From NCBI GenBank assembly GCA_949987705.1, contig OX465281.1, positions 167,910,516 through 167,974,515 on the forward strand: DNA of 64,000 nucleotides, in the 5' to 3' direction. Position 1 is the first letter of the stretch. Every line of letters starts with the position of its first letter. This stretch comes from Thereva unica (taxonomy: Eukaryota > Arthropoda > Insecta > Diptera > Therevidae). Below the pieces are notes generated by a model, which had not been told where the DNA came from, made no database searches, and saw only the letters and a program-made list of their open reading frames with translations. Positions 22,801 through 33,775 of this stretch are shown here, one piece after another. The position numbers were made by a program, and so were the translations under genes.

Positions 22801-23945
22801 AGGGGGTTGTGAAGAAAATGGTAATCCGCCCTCATGAGATGATCGCCATGGATCTAACCAGATATTGAGTATATTATATCGGTTATGGTATTCTAATTAT
22901 GATACCCTTTCAATTGGTACCTATGTCGAGGTGGTAGTGAAGAAATGGTGGTCCGCCCTCTTGAGACAGCCGCCATGGATATAAAGACATAGCTTACTGT
23001 ATTCTACTTAAAAAGGGTATGTCATTTGATACCCATGTCGTGGGGGTTGTGAAGAAAATGGCAATACGTCCTCTTGAGGTATCCTCGGTGGATCTGACTA
23101 TTTATTGAGTATACTTGCTTATTGTATTCTACTTATCATACCCTTTCATTTGATACCCATGTCGAGGGGGTTGTGAAGATAATGGTAATCCGCCCTCTTG
23201 AGATGACAGCCATGGATCTAACCAGATATTGAGTATGTTGTATCGCTTATGGTATTCTTCTTACGATACCCTTTCAATTGATACCTATGTCGAGGTGGTG
23301 GTGAAGAAATGGTAGTCCGCCCTCTTGAGAAGGCCGCCATGGATATAAAGACAAAGCTTATTGTATTCTACTTATCATACCCTTTCATTTGATACCCATG
23401 TCGTGGGGGTTGCGAAGAAAATGGTAATACGTCCTCTTGAGGTGGCCTCGGTGGATCTAACTATTTATTGAGTATACTATATTGCTTATTGTATTCTACT
23501 TATCATACCCTTTCATTTGATACCCATGTCGAGGGGGTTGTGAAGATAATGGTAATCCGCCCTCTTGAGATGACAGCCATGGATCTAACCAGATATTGAG
23601 TATGTTGTATCGCTTATGGTATTCTTCTTATGATACCCTTTCTATTGATACCTATGTCGAGGTGGTGGTGAAGAAATGGTAGTCCGCCCTCTTGAGAAGG
23701 CCGCCATGGATATAAAGACAAAGCTTATTGTATTCTACTTATCATACCCTTTCATTTGATACCCATGTCGTGGGGGTTGCGAAGAAAATGGTAATACGTC
23801 CTCTTGAGGTGGCCTCGGTGGATCTAACTATTTATTGAGTATACTATATTGCTTATTGTATTCTACTTATCATACCGTTTCATTTGATACCCATGTCGAA
23901 GGGGTTGTGAAGAAAATTCTAATCCGCCCTCTTGAGACGTGTACC
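19838..23945 (+). repeat. Satellite array of 108-128-bp monomers with higher-order structure
   Basis: About 34 monomers in one orientation. Shared core: CCCTTTCATTTGATACCCAT, GTCGAGG, GAAGAAAATGGTA, CCGCCCTCTTGAG, ATGGAT and GCTTAT. Three monomer types can be told apart: A (GGGGGTTGTGAAG, GAGATGACAGCC, ATCTAACCAGATATTGAG; ~128 bp), B (GTGGTGGTGAAGAAATGGTAG, GACGGCCGCC, ATATAAAGACATAGC; ~108 bp) and C (GTGGGGGTTGCGAAG, ATACGTCCTC, GGTGGCCTCGG). They alternate A-B at first and A-B-C towards the right end, where a ~367-bp trimer repeats with a shared variant (GAAGATAATGG at 23,172 and 23,539). Chance frames cross the array; no coding meaning. Confidence 0.95.
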
Positions 23946-24596
23946 ATGCGTACCCTTTTTGTTAATCATCGAAATAATAGGTAATGCTATTTGACATCAA
24001 CAGTGCTGGATTTGACTAACTTGTAAGGAATATGTCATATTTTTAGAAATAAATTACGATTACGAACTCGGCATTCAGTATTTCAAAATTTTACTGTACA
24101 TTTGTACTGTGAACTACATGTTTTTTATAGTACCTAACGCAATCTGATACCATAGTTGCGACTAACCACTTTAAATGAATACATTTTGTTAATCATCTAA
24201 TGCCATCTGGCATCAACAGTTCGAGTAAACACTTTTCGACTAACTAGTAGCACCATCTCCTTTATTGAGCAATTGAAATAACTTAGAGCGCCATCTGACA
24301 GAATAATTTTGAGTACCCACTTTTTTAGACTGAAGGAGAAGAATAAAGTTCGATTCGAAATGTAAAAAATGTAAAAATAAAGAAAACGAAGAATGATAGG
24401 AAAAAAAACTCATGGAATAATAAATTATTTATATTTTGGGTATCGGTTACAAATGAAAAATTACTTATATTGCTTATAAAAAGGTGATAAATCGCATAAT
24501 TTTATAAAAAAAAACACCTTGTTTTCTATGTTTAGGCGTAAATAAGGCATTAGCTGTTTGCCCTTACGAACTCGGCAAACTACCGCTTGCCTTGAT
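23946..24596. other. Inner flank of the foldback, no gene
   Basis: Holds three loose copies of CATCTG(A/G)CA(T)CAACAGT near 23,990, 24,200 and 24,290 (each after GCCAT or GCTAT). Otherwise AT-rich. Confidence 0.4.
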
Positions 24597-24864
24597 TTCA
24601 GTAAATTAAAAAAAAAACAAAATTTTTCCCTAATCACCCTGTATCTTAGTGGATAGTGGAGATAGCCGCCCTCTGTAGAACAATTTTTTTCTCCAAAGAT
24701 ATCCAGGAATCACCCCTGAAAATATTAGCCGCGTACTCCGACAAAGGATTTATTAAATTTCTGATGACCTTTACAAGTCGGGAATGATAGAATATGAGTA
24801 TTTTAACTTATTAAAACGACAATATCTCAGAAATGGCAATTCCTACGAGAAAATGTATAATATA

Positions 24865-26608
24865 CAGTCGGGGGCAGAATTGAGAGGACAAACGAAAAAA
24901 CTTCCGAACAATGTAATAAAACTTCTTTTATTTTTAGTAATATTAATTTTACAAAATAATTGTGTTCATAGTATGAAAACCCAAAGTGTATGTAATGAAA
25001 TAATGCAAAAAGGCCACCACTTCTTCGTCTTTAACGGTAAAAAAAATCAAATGTTTATTTCAACTCGAAATTTTTAAAAGAGACAAAATTAAGAGGACAT
25101 GCGAAATAAGGGTAATTGAATTGTTTTTTGAAGAGTAATGCTAGTTTTGCTCTATGAGTTTTGCAAGATAACGGTTATTGAATAGTTTTTTTTTCTTTTT
25201 TGAAAAGTAATGGTAGGTTTTGCTCTTGCGTTTAGTAGTTATTTGATTAGGTGGTTTCGTGCACAAGAGTCTAGGTAATGTAATTAATAAAACTTTGAAA
25301 TGAAGATAATTTACTATATTTTTGAAAGATTTTAGATCGCAAAAATGCCTCCAAGAAGAGAAATAAATATCTAAGTTCGCGAATTAATTGTAAAAAGTAG
25401 AGAAGAAGGAGAAACATATCGGGCAATAGCAGCAAAATATAACGTCTCAAAGACAGCTGTGGAAAAAATTTGTAAAAAACTTCAAACCGCGGGAACTTTG
25501 AAGAATTTACCAGGGCTGGAAGAAAAAAGAGTACAACTAAAAGAGAAGAATACTTAATAGTTCGACAAGCAAGAAAACAACCAACTATTACTCGACAGCA
25601 AATTATTGAAGATCTAGAATTAGCCGTTTCAAAGAGGACAATTAGCCGGAGGTTATCAGAAAACAACTTACACAGCCGTGCGCAACGAAAGAAACCTTTA
25701 TTGAGTAAGGTAAACAAATTGAAGCGATTGAACTTTGCAAAAAAATATATTCAAAAACCACTATCATTTTGGAAACGGGTAATTTAGAGTGATGAGAGCA
25801 AGTTTGAGCTCTTCGGCAATAGGAAAAGGCAAAGAGTTTGGAGGACACCAAACACAGCTTTTGAAGAAAAATTTCTTTGTCCTACAGTAGCACACGGGGG
25901 CGGATCCATAATGGTGTGGGGATGTTTTTCCTATTCTGGAGTAGGAAATTTGGTGCCAATAATAGGAAGAATGACAGCGGAATCCTACATTCAAATTCTG
26001 AATGAAAATCTTGAAGAGTCTTATGAAAAGATGGGTTTGGGATCAAAATTTATATTCCAACAAGATAATGATCCCAAGCACACTGCTAACAAAACCAAGG
26101 AATTTTTCAGGGTTAATAAAATAACTGTTTTCGATTGGCCGCCTCAAAGCCCTGATCTGAACCCCATAGAAAATCTTTGGGGTTTTATGGAACAAAAAAT
26201 AAAAAGAGAACAAAGAAAAAACAAAGAAATTTTTCTTCAAGAGCTGTATAAAATATGGCAAGAATTTAATGTCGTAAAATTAAAAATATTAGTAAAAAGT
26301 ATTAAACGTAGGTTAAGTGCTGTCATTAAAGCAAAGGGGGGGCATACTAAGTATTAGTTTACAGATTTCGCATGTCCTCTTAATTTTGTCTCTTTTAAAA
26401 ATTTCGAGTTGAAATAAACATTTGATTTTTTTTTACCGTTAAAGACGAAGAAGTGGTGGCCTTTTTGTATTATTTCATTACATATACTTTGGGTTTTCAT
26501 ACTATGTAAACAATTATTTTGTAAAATTAATATTACTAAAAATAAAAGAAGTTTTATTATATTGTTCTGAAGTTTTTTTGTTTGTCCTCTCAATTCTGCC
26601 CCCGACTG
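24865..26608 (+). mobile_element. Tc1-type DNA transposon with 243-bp terminal inverted repeats
   Basis: Ends CAGTCGGGGGCAGAATTGAG and its complement, flanked by TA on each side (24,863-24,864 and 26,609-26,610). TIRs run 24,865-25,107 and 26,365-26,608, long for the family, and differ at several sites. The other arm of the surrounding inverted repeat keeps the uninterrupted site ATACATATATTATAC near 18,060-18,075, which shows a single TA duplicated on insertion. Confidence 0.95.
25345..26357 (+). pseudogene. Tc1-type (DD34E) transposase, broken
   Basis: Start ATG 25,345 (MPPRREINI). Helix-turn-helix region REEGETYRAIAAKYNVSKTA and VEKICKKLQTAGTLKNLPG, then after a frameshift the second DNA-binding part RQARKQPTITRQQIIEDL. 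Catalytic part: SDESKFELFG (first Asp), the glycine-rich VAHGGGSIMVWGCFS, QQDNDPKHTANKTKEFF (second Asp) and PPQSPDLNPIENLW (Glu). 34 residues separate the second Asp and Glu, so DD34E. Stops at 25,372 (TAA) and 25,785 (TAG) and one frameshift near 25,515 inactivate it; about 337 codons otherwise match the usual length. All three catalytic acids are still encoded, so decay is recent relative to neighbours. Confidence 0.93.
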
Positions 26609-26874
26609 TATGTATTTTTTTGTAGATAATCGCCTAATCTACAAACGTTGTAAACACAATTTTCTGATAAGACGTACGGTTTAGCATATATTTGCAAAAA
26701 ACTGATATTTTGACCCTTTGACCTTGAATAAAAAAGTTTGCAGTCGTCCAATCGCGTGGCAGTCTCTACAGCTTATGTATTATAATGTTTTTAAGGGCTG
26801 TTCCAATTTTCAGCAACTTCCGAATTATCTTCCAATTATGGCGTTTTTCGTCTATTTTGACTGGACTATAACCC

Positions 26875-27032
26875 TTCAACGACCGACCGGACCGACGAAC
26901 GGCACAAGTAGGTACTCTTGCTCCCTACTCTCTCTCGCATCACGGACCTGCAGGTGCCGCGGCTAAAATCTGTCGGTCGATGAAATTTGCCCCGTCTCAA
27001 AAGGCATAACACTTTGACGAGGACAAATTTGA
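26875..27032 (+). other. Probable 5' remnant of the second non-LTR element
   Basis: GC-richer than its surroundings (GACCGACCGGACCGACGAAC), directly outside the foldback arm and upstream of the endonuclease frame. ORF1 is absent. Confidence 0.35.
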
Positions 27033-27860
27033 TTGAATTTGATGGTTGCGGCAAATGCATTGTCGGGAAATATCCCCGAGAACGTGGCGATTGAGCCTGC
27101 GCAACCGAAGTCCCGTTACAAGTCAAGTTTTGGTATTGACTTTTGTAACATTCGTGGACTTCATGCGAATTTCTCTTTTGTTGAGTGCCATTTATCTAAT
27201 TATAAACCCCCAATCTTCGCACTTAGTGAAACCCAAATATCACCCGATAATGACTTAGGTCATTACCAGGTGTCGGGATATACTTTACTGCACAATATCT
27301 TCCGCCATAGGGGTATTGCCATTTATGTTAGGGATGACTTGGCTTATTATAAAATATATTCAAGCGCGACTTCAGATTTTAATTATCTTTGGATTAAAAT
27401 CATTTTCCAAAGCCACGTTATATTCTTCTGCTTCCTATACAGAAGTCCTAACATAAGTAACGAAGCCTCCACAATTTATCTTTTGATACTATTTCTGAAC
27501 AAATCTCGGGATTTTTGTCGTCCAATCCTGAGTGTGAAATCATCGTTGCGGGTGATTTCAATGTTCACAACGTTAAATGGCTGACTTACTCAAATGGCAC
27601 CAGTATTTCTGGAAGAACGTCGAGCTCTTTGCAGACATCAATAACTTGCATCAAATTGTGGATCATCCCACACGAGTCCCTGATGTTGCTGATCAAGGAA
27701 AATATCTCCTTGATCTTTTTAACTACTCATTCGGCGCGTTACTCCGTCGGAGTTGATTCACCTCTCGGCAATTCAGACCACTGCCTAATCAGCGATAACT
27801 TCCCATTCGAATTTCCCACCCCTCCCAAACCAGTTCGAAGAACTGTATGGAATTATGGGA
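27033..27860 (+). pseudogene. Second non-LTR element, endonuclease domain
   Basis: Frames 27,033-27,584 and 27,515-27,928. Motifs in order: FGIDFCNIRGLHANFSFVE, PIFALSETQISP (catalytic E), GIAIYVRDDLAYY, then after a frameshift EIIVAGDFNVHNVKWL (GDFN) and SPLGNSDHCLIS (catalytic SDH). All core motifs are present, unlike the first element, but the frameshift near 27,520 and the poorly preserved stretch after GRTSSSL break the gene. Acts as the target-nicking nuclease in intact elements. Confidence 0.85.
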
Positions 27861-28637
27861 AGGCCAATTGGCTGGGGCTTATTAATTTTTTTCCAGTCTA
27901 CAGACTGGAATCTGTGTTTCTGGAATAGAAACGCCAACTCTGCCGCTATCCGTATCACCAGGATCATACAGGCAGGAATGCATTTGTTCATTCCCCACTC
28001 TACTAAATCTGTGAAGCCTAGGCCCAACAGATGGTTTAATCGGGAGTGTATGAATGCCATCAAAACTAAAGAAGCCGCCTTTCGAGCATACAAGAGTTTT
28101 CCGAGTGAATCGCTCCGCCTAGAATATATAAAACTTAGAAATTCCTGTAAAGTCACCATCAGGAATGTCAACAATTCATTTGACAGCAAGTTGAGAAGTA
28201 AACTCCTTAACGCAACTTCTGGTAGCAAAAACTTCTGGTCCTTGGTAAGCTCCATTAAGAAGAATTTCACTTCATCCACAACTCCATCACTTATCCACAA
28301 TGAGAAGGTGATAACAGACAGCAAATCCAAGGCCGATTTATTAGCATCTCTGTTTGCTTCCAATTCTTCTTTACCCCAAAGTGATATGCTACCCCGGTTC
28401 TCGAGCACAGCGCTCATCTAATGGACAGGGTTTTCTTCTGGACTCGCGATGTGTACAGGTGCCTCAAAGAGCTCGATGCCAACAAATCCACTGGACCCGA
28501 TAATATACCCCCTATCGTCTTAAAACAATGCGCCTCACCTTTAGCTAAACCTCTGCGCAAATTATTTTCCCTGTCATATTTCTCCGGAGTTTATCTCGAC
28601 TCTTGGAAACTTGCCCATGTTCAGCCCATACCGAAAA
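27855..28637 (+). pseudogene. Second non-LTR element, linker and RT start
   Basis: 27,855-28,421: linker region (RPNRWFNRECMNAIKTKEAA, SGSKNFWSLVSSIKKNF). 28,421-28,637: RT finger SSTALI/stop then LDANKSTGPDNIPPIVLKQC and SWKLAHVQPIPK, where the Helitron-like copy interrupts the codons for the PIPKKGDSS motif. Confidence 0.85.
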
Positions 28638-29897
28638 CTAGTTGGGATGTGGGTTCGACCCTTTCGGTCCACACGATCAACTTCCCAGTATGATGGATGT
28701 TGAATATATGATTGGATATTTTAATAATAAATGAACAATAGGCAATATAGAATATATCTATAATACCGAGAATTTGTCACAATTGTTTATCAATATTTTT
28801 GCTAAAATGTCAAACTAAATGTGCGCAACTACAAGATTAGGTGACGAAAATGTATATAAAATTGATGTATTAATGTTTTTGGCACCTCAATGAAGTCGAT
28901 ATAGCTTTTAGTTCGCGCGGTATTGTGCAGGTACAAAAATCACTTAAGTCATTTTACCAAAAACCGCTGGACCTAATATTATAAAAATCTTTTCAGATTA
29001 TATTGTCGCTAATGCGCTTCGAACGGCACCTCAAGTAAGTCAATATCTTTCGTGGTTCGGGCGATATCGTGCAGGTACAAAAATCACTTACGTCGCTTAA
29101 ACAAAAAAACGGCTGGACCGAATTTTATGAAAATCTTTTCAGATCATATTTTGGTTAATACTCTTCGAACGGCACGTCAACTAAGTCGATATCTTTTATA
29201 GTTCACGCGATATCGTGCAGGTACAAAAATCACTTAAGTCATTTAAACCAAAAAACCGCTGGACCGAATATTATAAAAATCTTTTCAGATTATATTGTCG
29301 CTAATACGCTTCGAACGGCACCTCAAGTAAGTCAATATCTTTCGTGGTTCGGGCGATATCATGCAGGTACAAAAATCACTTACGTCGCTTAAACAAAAAA
29401 ACGGCTGGACCGAATTTCATGAAAATCTTTTCAGATCATATTTCGGTTAATACGCTTCAAACGACACCTCAACGAAGTCGATATCAATTCTACAGTACAC
29501 AGCCAGAAGTGTCTAAGTGCAAAATATGTGTTTCGAGATAATCGCCTTCAAAGATTTTTTTAGATACAGAATTGTGCACAAAACCACTTTTGTCGCTCCA
29601 ATAGCTCAGCAATCACAGCTCAGTTTAAGACAAGAATTATACCAATGATTAAGAATAAAATACTGAATACAAAAATGCAATAAACTCAAAATCGCCAAAT
29701 TTGCACTTAAGCACTTCTGGCTTTTTACTGTAGAATTTTGGTTCGCGCGATATCGTGCAGGAAAAAATGACCACATCCGTACGCACATACACACACACAC
29801 AAACAAATGCTCCTGGGACCTTGAAAGATGAAAATACGTTGAAATTTTCGATTTCGATTTTCGGACCGATTACAATAACTTCCTATACTGGGAAGTT
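28638..29897 (-). mobile_element. Helitron-like copy H4, inside the RT gene
   Basis: 1,260 bp from CTAG (28,638, complement of the 3' end) to GGGAAGTT (29,897, complement of the 5' end). Contains ~146-bp units from 28,880 to 29,480, a diverged stretch 29,485-29,740 and an AC microsatellite. The target is an A-run in the coding strand (CCGAAAA / AAAAAGGTGATTCC). About 250 bp around 29,490-29,735, flanked by ATTCTACAGTA and TACTGTAGAAT and by matching GCCAGAAGTG/CACTTCTGGC, forms a small inverted pair: another insertion within this copy. Confidence 0.85.
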
Positions 29898-30501
29898 AAA
29901 AAGGTGATTCCAGCCTTCCCTCCAATTACCGCCCAATAACAATTACTTTTATTCTCTCCAAAACCATGGAGACGATAATCAACAAAAAGCTTATGGGATA
30001 TCTAGAATCCAACCTACTCATAAACGACAGACAGTATGACTTCCGACAAAAAAGATCCACTGGCGATCTTTTAATCTGTCTTACAGAACACCTCAGCCGT
30101 AGTCTGAATGGATCCGGTGAGTCTAGTCTGGTTGCTCTAGATATCTCCAAGGCTTTTGATAGAGTATGGCACTCAGCCTTGTTAGCTAAACTCAAAGCTA
30201 TTGGAATTGACTCGCTTCTCTATAAGTGGGTTGAGAGTTTCCTTTCCGGCCGTTCAATTAAGGTAGTTTTGGATGGCGTCAAATCTGAATCTCACCCCAT
30301 CTCTGCGGGGGTCCCCCAGGGGTCAATTTTATCACCGGCCCTATTTCTTATCTTTATAAATGACCTACTTTCAATCCCCTCCAACCCACTTCTCAGCTTC
30401 GCTGACGACGGTACTCTACGTTACTCGTACAGCTTCGATACAAGACAGACACATGCCAGATCCTGTCTTGATTTTCGTGAACTAATGTTCATCTCTATTA
30501 A
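29898..30501 (+). pseudogene. Second non-LTR element, RT core
   Basis: Continues the RT: GDSSLPSNYRPITITFILSK, ERLINKKL-like helix, QYDFRQKRSTGDLL, LVALDISKAFDRVWH (palm), KWVESFLSGRSIKVVLDGV, SAGVPQGSILSPALFLIFIN and SFADDGTLRYS in place of the usual YADD (F for Y, common in this group). Interrupted at 30,498 by the TTAA-flanked element. Confidence 0.9.
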
Positions 30502-31426
30502 GGGGGTGTGGAGGGGGGGTGTCTGATTTTAGGCTGTTTTTAAAAAAATTATTTTGGAGCTACAAGGCATCATGCAATATTCTGGTTTTTTGCTTGTTGT
30601 TCCTTATTATTTGAAGAACAGAAACTCATATTTGTGTCAAACAAATTTATTTTCTAAGTACAAATTTTCAGCGGTTAATGTGACCTTGTCACGCTGATTT
30701 TCACTGCTGGCCGATAAGAAATCTCGGGAACTAGTAATCTGAAGCAGAAATGGGTATGCAATTATTAATCTGCAATAAATTCCGCGGATGCTAAACCACA
30801 ATTTTAGTCAAAATGTTGATTAGAAACAAAATGGCGGCCATGCGAAAAAAAATTGTCCATTTTTGCCACATTATTTTACCTTTAGAGTGCTTGAAAAAAT
30901 ATTTAACAAAAATTTTTTTATGAAAATTTTGGTTTAGCATCTAATGAAAACTATCTAGAACATTTTCCCCAAATTTCAAGTCGATACCTCTCATAGTTGC
31001 TGAGAAAAGTTATCGGCCAGTTCAAAAAATGTGGTTTCGAGAAAAACGCGTTTAAAATTTCGACATGACTTTTTATCATTTTCGGAAGGTTTCAGCGATA
31101 CCAGTAATCCCTCCTCTTCTTCGAAAAACTGTTGACGAGTCATTTGGTCCTGCTGGCTACGCTGTATGGCCTCTCGAACCTTCGTTTTTTGCTACTGTTA
31201 AAATGACCTGGAATCGACTATTTGCGATTAAACCCAACTACGCAGTCGCGCGCAGAAAGTCAGTTTTCAGCGAACTGAGATTACTTCAATTAACATGCAA
31301 AAAAGTGGGTACTGAGTTTGCGGATTGAAAAACGACTTTTGGGGGGTGATAGTATATAGTATAAGGTATAATAAAACGCAAAAAAATCGTTTTTTTTTTT
31401 TCAAACTTCTAAACGGTAACACCCCC
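30502..31426. mobile_element. TTAA-flanked element (piggyBac-like, non-autonomous)
   Basis: 925 bp, TTAA on both sides (30,498-30,501 and 31,427-31,430), short inverted ends GGGGGTGT / ACACCCCC. Removing it with one TTAA rejoins the RT reading (ISI-NNDIELII). No transposase; the interior includes an Ala/Pro-rich frame at 31,065 I do not recognise. TTAA duplications are the mark of piggyBac and a few other groups; the 8-bp end alone does not decide. Confidence 0.85.
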
Positions 31427-32149
31427 TTAATAACGACATTGAACTTATTATAGAGTGAATTCAACCCCTCCAAAACCAAGTACTGTCTTATTTCAAAGAA
31501 GAAGATCAACACATCACCATCCTTGACAGTGGATGGCGTGGAAGTAAAGGCCGACCCCTCTCTACACATCTTAGGCGTGACATTAGCCAAAGACTTGCGA
31601 TGGAATGACCATATATTCCAAATCGCCAAACAAGCATCCCAGTGCTTGGGATTTCTTAAGAGGTGCAGGTTCCTCCTCCAGCCATCGGCCCGTGCTGTTA
31701 TTTATAAATCCTACATTCGGCCTCTTCTCGAATGCAACTCCCTCATTTGGGGCGGCGCTCCAATAACAATCTTAGCATGGTTAGATAAGGTCCAAAGAAA
31801 GGCCCTTAAGTTAATTGATGACGATACCGCTTGCTCCACCATCGACCCCCTAAGAGACCGTAGGAATGTAGCAGCACTGACAAAATTTTATCGCTACTAT
31901 CATAGTGACTGTTCCTTCGAGTTAAACGCTCTTTTGCCTCCACGGCAATCTTATACCCGCAACACCAGATTAGCCCACTCGTCCCATTCCCTGCACCTGC
32001 AATTACCCTGTTCACGCACTCAACAAGATATGAATTCGTTTGTAAATAGAACAACTCGACTGTCAGTATTTCCGAGCTCCTACAACATCCAAGAGTTCAA
32101 ACGCAGGGTTCATCACCACCTTCTTCAATACCCTCCCGTACCTTCATAA
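31427..32149 (+). pseudogene. Second non-LTR element, RT thumb and C-terminus
   Basis: After a one-base shift near 31,455: FNPSKTKYCLISKKK, LHILGVTLAKDLRWNDHI, RAVIYKSYIRPLLECNSLIW, LDKVQRKALKLID and the end FKRRVHHHLLQYPPVPS with stop at 32,147. No RNase H. This C-terminus is open for 208 codons and looks complete. Confidence 0.88.
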
Positions 32150-32285
32150 TCCCTAACCTATTCCCCCCCATCCCTCCCCCGTACTAAGCTTACTGCTAGA
32201 CATTGCACCATGACGTGACAAATAACATGACGGACTAGTAGTACAAAGGGTGACTCCTGAGCTTAGCACTACCACATAAAAAAAA
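32150..32285 (+). other. 3' UTR and A-tail of the second non-LTR element
   Basis: C-rich then GACGTGACAAATAACATGAC, ending in an A-run at 32,278-32,285. Confidence 0.6.
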
Positions 32286-32497
32286 GTTCCTCCTCCTGCC
32301 ATCGGCCCGTGCTGTTACTTATAAATCCTACATTCGGCCTCTTCTCGAATATAACTCCCTCGTTTAGGGCGGCGCCCCAATAACCACCTTGACATGGTTA
32401 GATAAGGTGCAAAAAAGGGCACTCAAGTTAATTGATGACGACACCGCCTGCTCCACCATCGACCCCCTGAGCCACCGTAGGAATGTAGCAGCACTTT
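32286..32497 (+). pseudogene. Second partial copy of the same RT thumb region
   Basis: 212 bp directly after the A-tail match 31,668-31,880 at roughly nine positions in ten (TTCCTCCTCC, GCCATCGGCCCGTGCTGTTA, ATTGATGACGACACCGCC). Internal stop (TTTAGGGC). It is cut at both ends, so it looks like a recombination product or target of the first copy. Confidence 0.85.
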
Positions 32498-33304
32498 CGG
32501 TTCCCTACCAAATTTCAGAGTTATGAGTCCTCAAAGCCAAAATTTTTTTTTTTTATCAAATATTTCGACTTCAACTACCTTTTTCTCCATAAAATTCGCA
32601 TGTACTCTTTTTCCAAAGAAAGCTTGGAATATTTCCTATGAATAACGTCCACACAATTTTTATGTGTTATTTAATTTTAGGGTATTTTGCCGATCTAGCC
32701 GGTCAAAATTATTTATTTAGCTTATATTATTTCTTACAACTTCTTAATTGCTTTTAGGAGGTGACTATTTTCACCTTAAAACGTGAAACCAGAAACAGAA
32801 ACGTGAAACCAGAAAAAATTAATTCACCGCGAAAAGAACTATATATTGACACCAGAAAACTATAAAGCTATAAAATAATTATTTTCAAAATTCTGGCGTT
32901 GATATAACATTTTTCTGATTTGATTTTATGCTAATAAAGTTGTTTTTTAACAAATAATCATTTCCAATTTTGGTAAGAATTTTAGGTAGGTAGGTATTAT
33001 TTTTAAATCCTACAAATTAGAAAAATTACCGAATTTTGTTTGAATTTTTTTTTTTTTTGTTACTATGTAGCTGGGACGCGGTGCGGCTCGCTGCACGAAA
33101 CGTTAAAACATTTAAAATTAATCCAAAACTTCAAAATTAAAATCTTCATAACTAGTGAAGAAGACAAAACTGATATAGTCTTGGCTTTAGTCTTGCGAGC
33201 ACGGCTAAGTCTTGGTCTTGGTCTTGCGAGCATAGCTAAATGTTAGTCTTATTCTTGGTTTTGCTTAATGTACAAGACGAAGACAAGACTGCAAGACCAA
33301 TATA
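32498..33304. other. Spacer; ends in CTTG-rich repeats
   Basis: AT-rich with no gene. 33,175-33,300 is made of GTCTTG/CAAGAC units (CTTGGTCTTGCGAGCATAGC then inverted AAGACAAGACTGCAAGACC), the same family as at 40,250, 41,230 and 58,262. Confidence 0.6.
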
Positions 33305-33775
33305 GAGGTAGTGAAGAGCTTTAAATACCTAGGAACAATAGTGTCGTCAACAAACGAAGAGCTGGAGGAAATTAAAAGCAGAATACAACAGGGCAATCAA
33401 CGTTTTTATTCACTGCGTAAAGTACTCCAATCAAGATTGCTATACAGGAAAACTAAATTTGAACTATACAAATCTCTTATAAGGCCTGAGGCTTGTTGTG
33501 ACTCGAAGACGTGGACAATGACCCTCTCAAAAAGTCGCAAACTAATTAGCAGCTTTTGAGAGAAAAATCTTAAGAGTGAAGAGAATATATAAGGGAATCA
33601 TAATCGGTGACAGGATGGCCGAGGAAAAGCTGCCGTAAATACAGACGCTGAACACCTGTTGGGCGTAAGAAATTGGAGGACTCTAGCCAGTGAGCGAGAA
33701 GCTTGGAGGAAAAAACTGAATGACCATTTTGGTACATCACTATTCTTAACTCATTAAAGAATTCTTGGGTTACCA
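33305..33775 (+). pseudogene. Non-LTR RT C-terminal fragment (RTE-like)
   Basis: FKYLGTIVSSTNEELEEIKS, RIQQGNQRFYSLRKVL, LLYRKTKFELYKSLIRP, then CDSKTWTM and ERKILRVKR in a second frame, and finally GVRNWRTLASEREAWRKKL at 33,666-33,725. This order (LGT..., IRP...TWT, ...WR) is the thumb and tail seen in arthropod RTE-like elements. At least two frame breaks; the catalytic part is missing. Confidence 0.7.

Larger units (their letters stand above)
17812..26874. repeat. Long inverted repeat (foldback) of 9 kb enclosing a satellite array
   Basis: Left arm 17,812-18,350 and right arm 24,597-26,874 are inverted copies. The order is ATAGTCCAGTCAAA, GAAGATAATTCGGAAGTTGC, ACGTACGGTTTAGC complement, GGAATTGCCATTTCTGAGAT, CTACAGAGGGCGGCTATCTC and CAGGGTGGTTAGGG on the left; the same phrases run in reverse on the right. 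Each arm is about 500 bp once the Tc1-type transposon (24,865-26,608) is removed from the right arm. The arms differ by scattered substitutions and by a replaced 15-20 bp near the outer end. The interior holds two smaller foldbacks and the satellite. No target duplication is obvious. Confidence 0.85.

Noticed and set aside
19838..23945. CRISPR-like array (regular repeats)
   Set aside because: Units are whole 108-128-bp satellite monomers without unique spacers, in a eukaryotic context.
24784..25077. 97-codon frame as a gene
   Set aside because: It spans the foldback arm and the TIR of the Tc1 element.
29344..29541. Family of small proteins starting MVRAISCRYKNH (also at 13,185, 13,502, 38,697)
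   Set aside because: All are frames across the 146-bp repeat units of the Helitron-like elements; conservation reflects DNA repetition.
31065..31328. Transposase in the TTAA element
   Set aside because: The 87-codon frame has no piggyBac motif; the element is too short.
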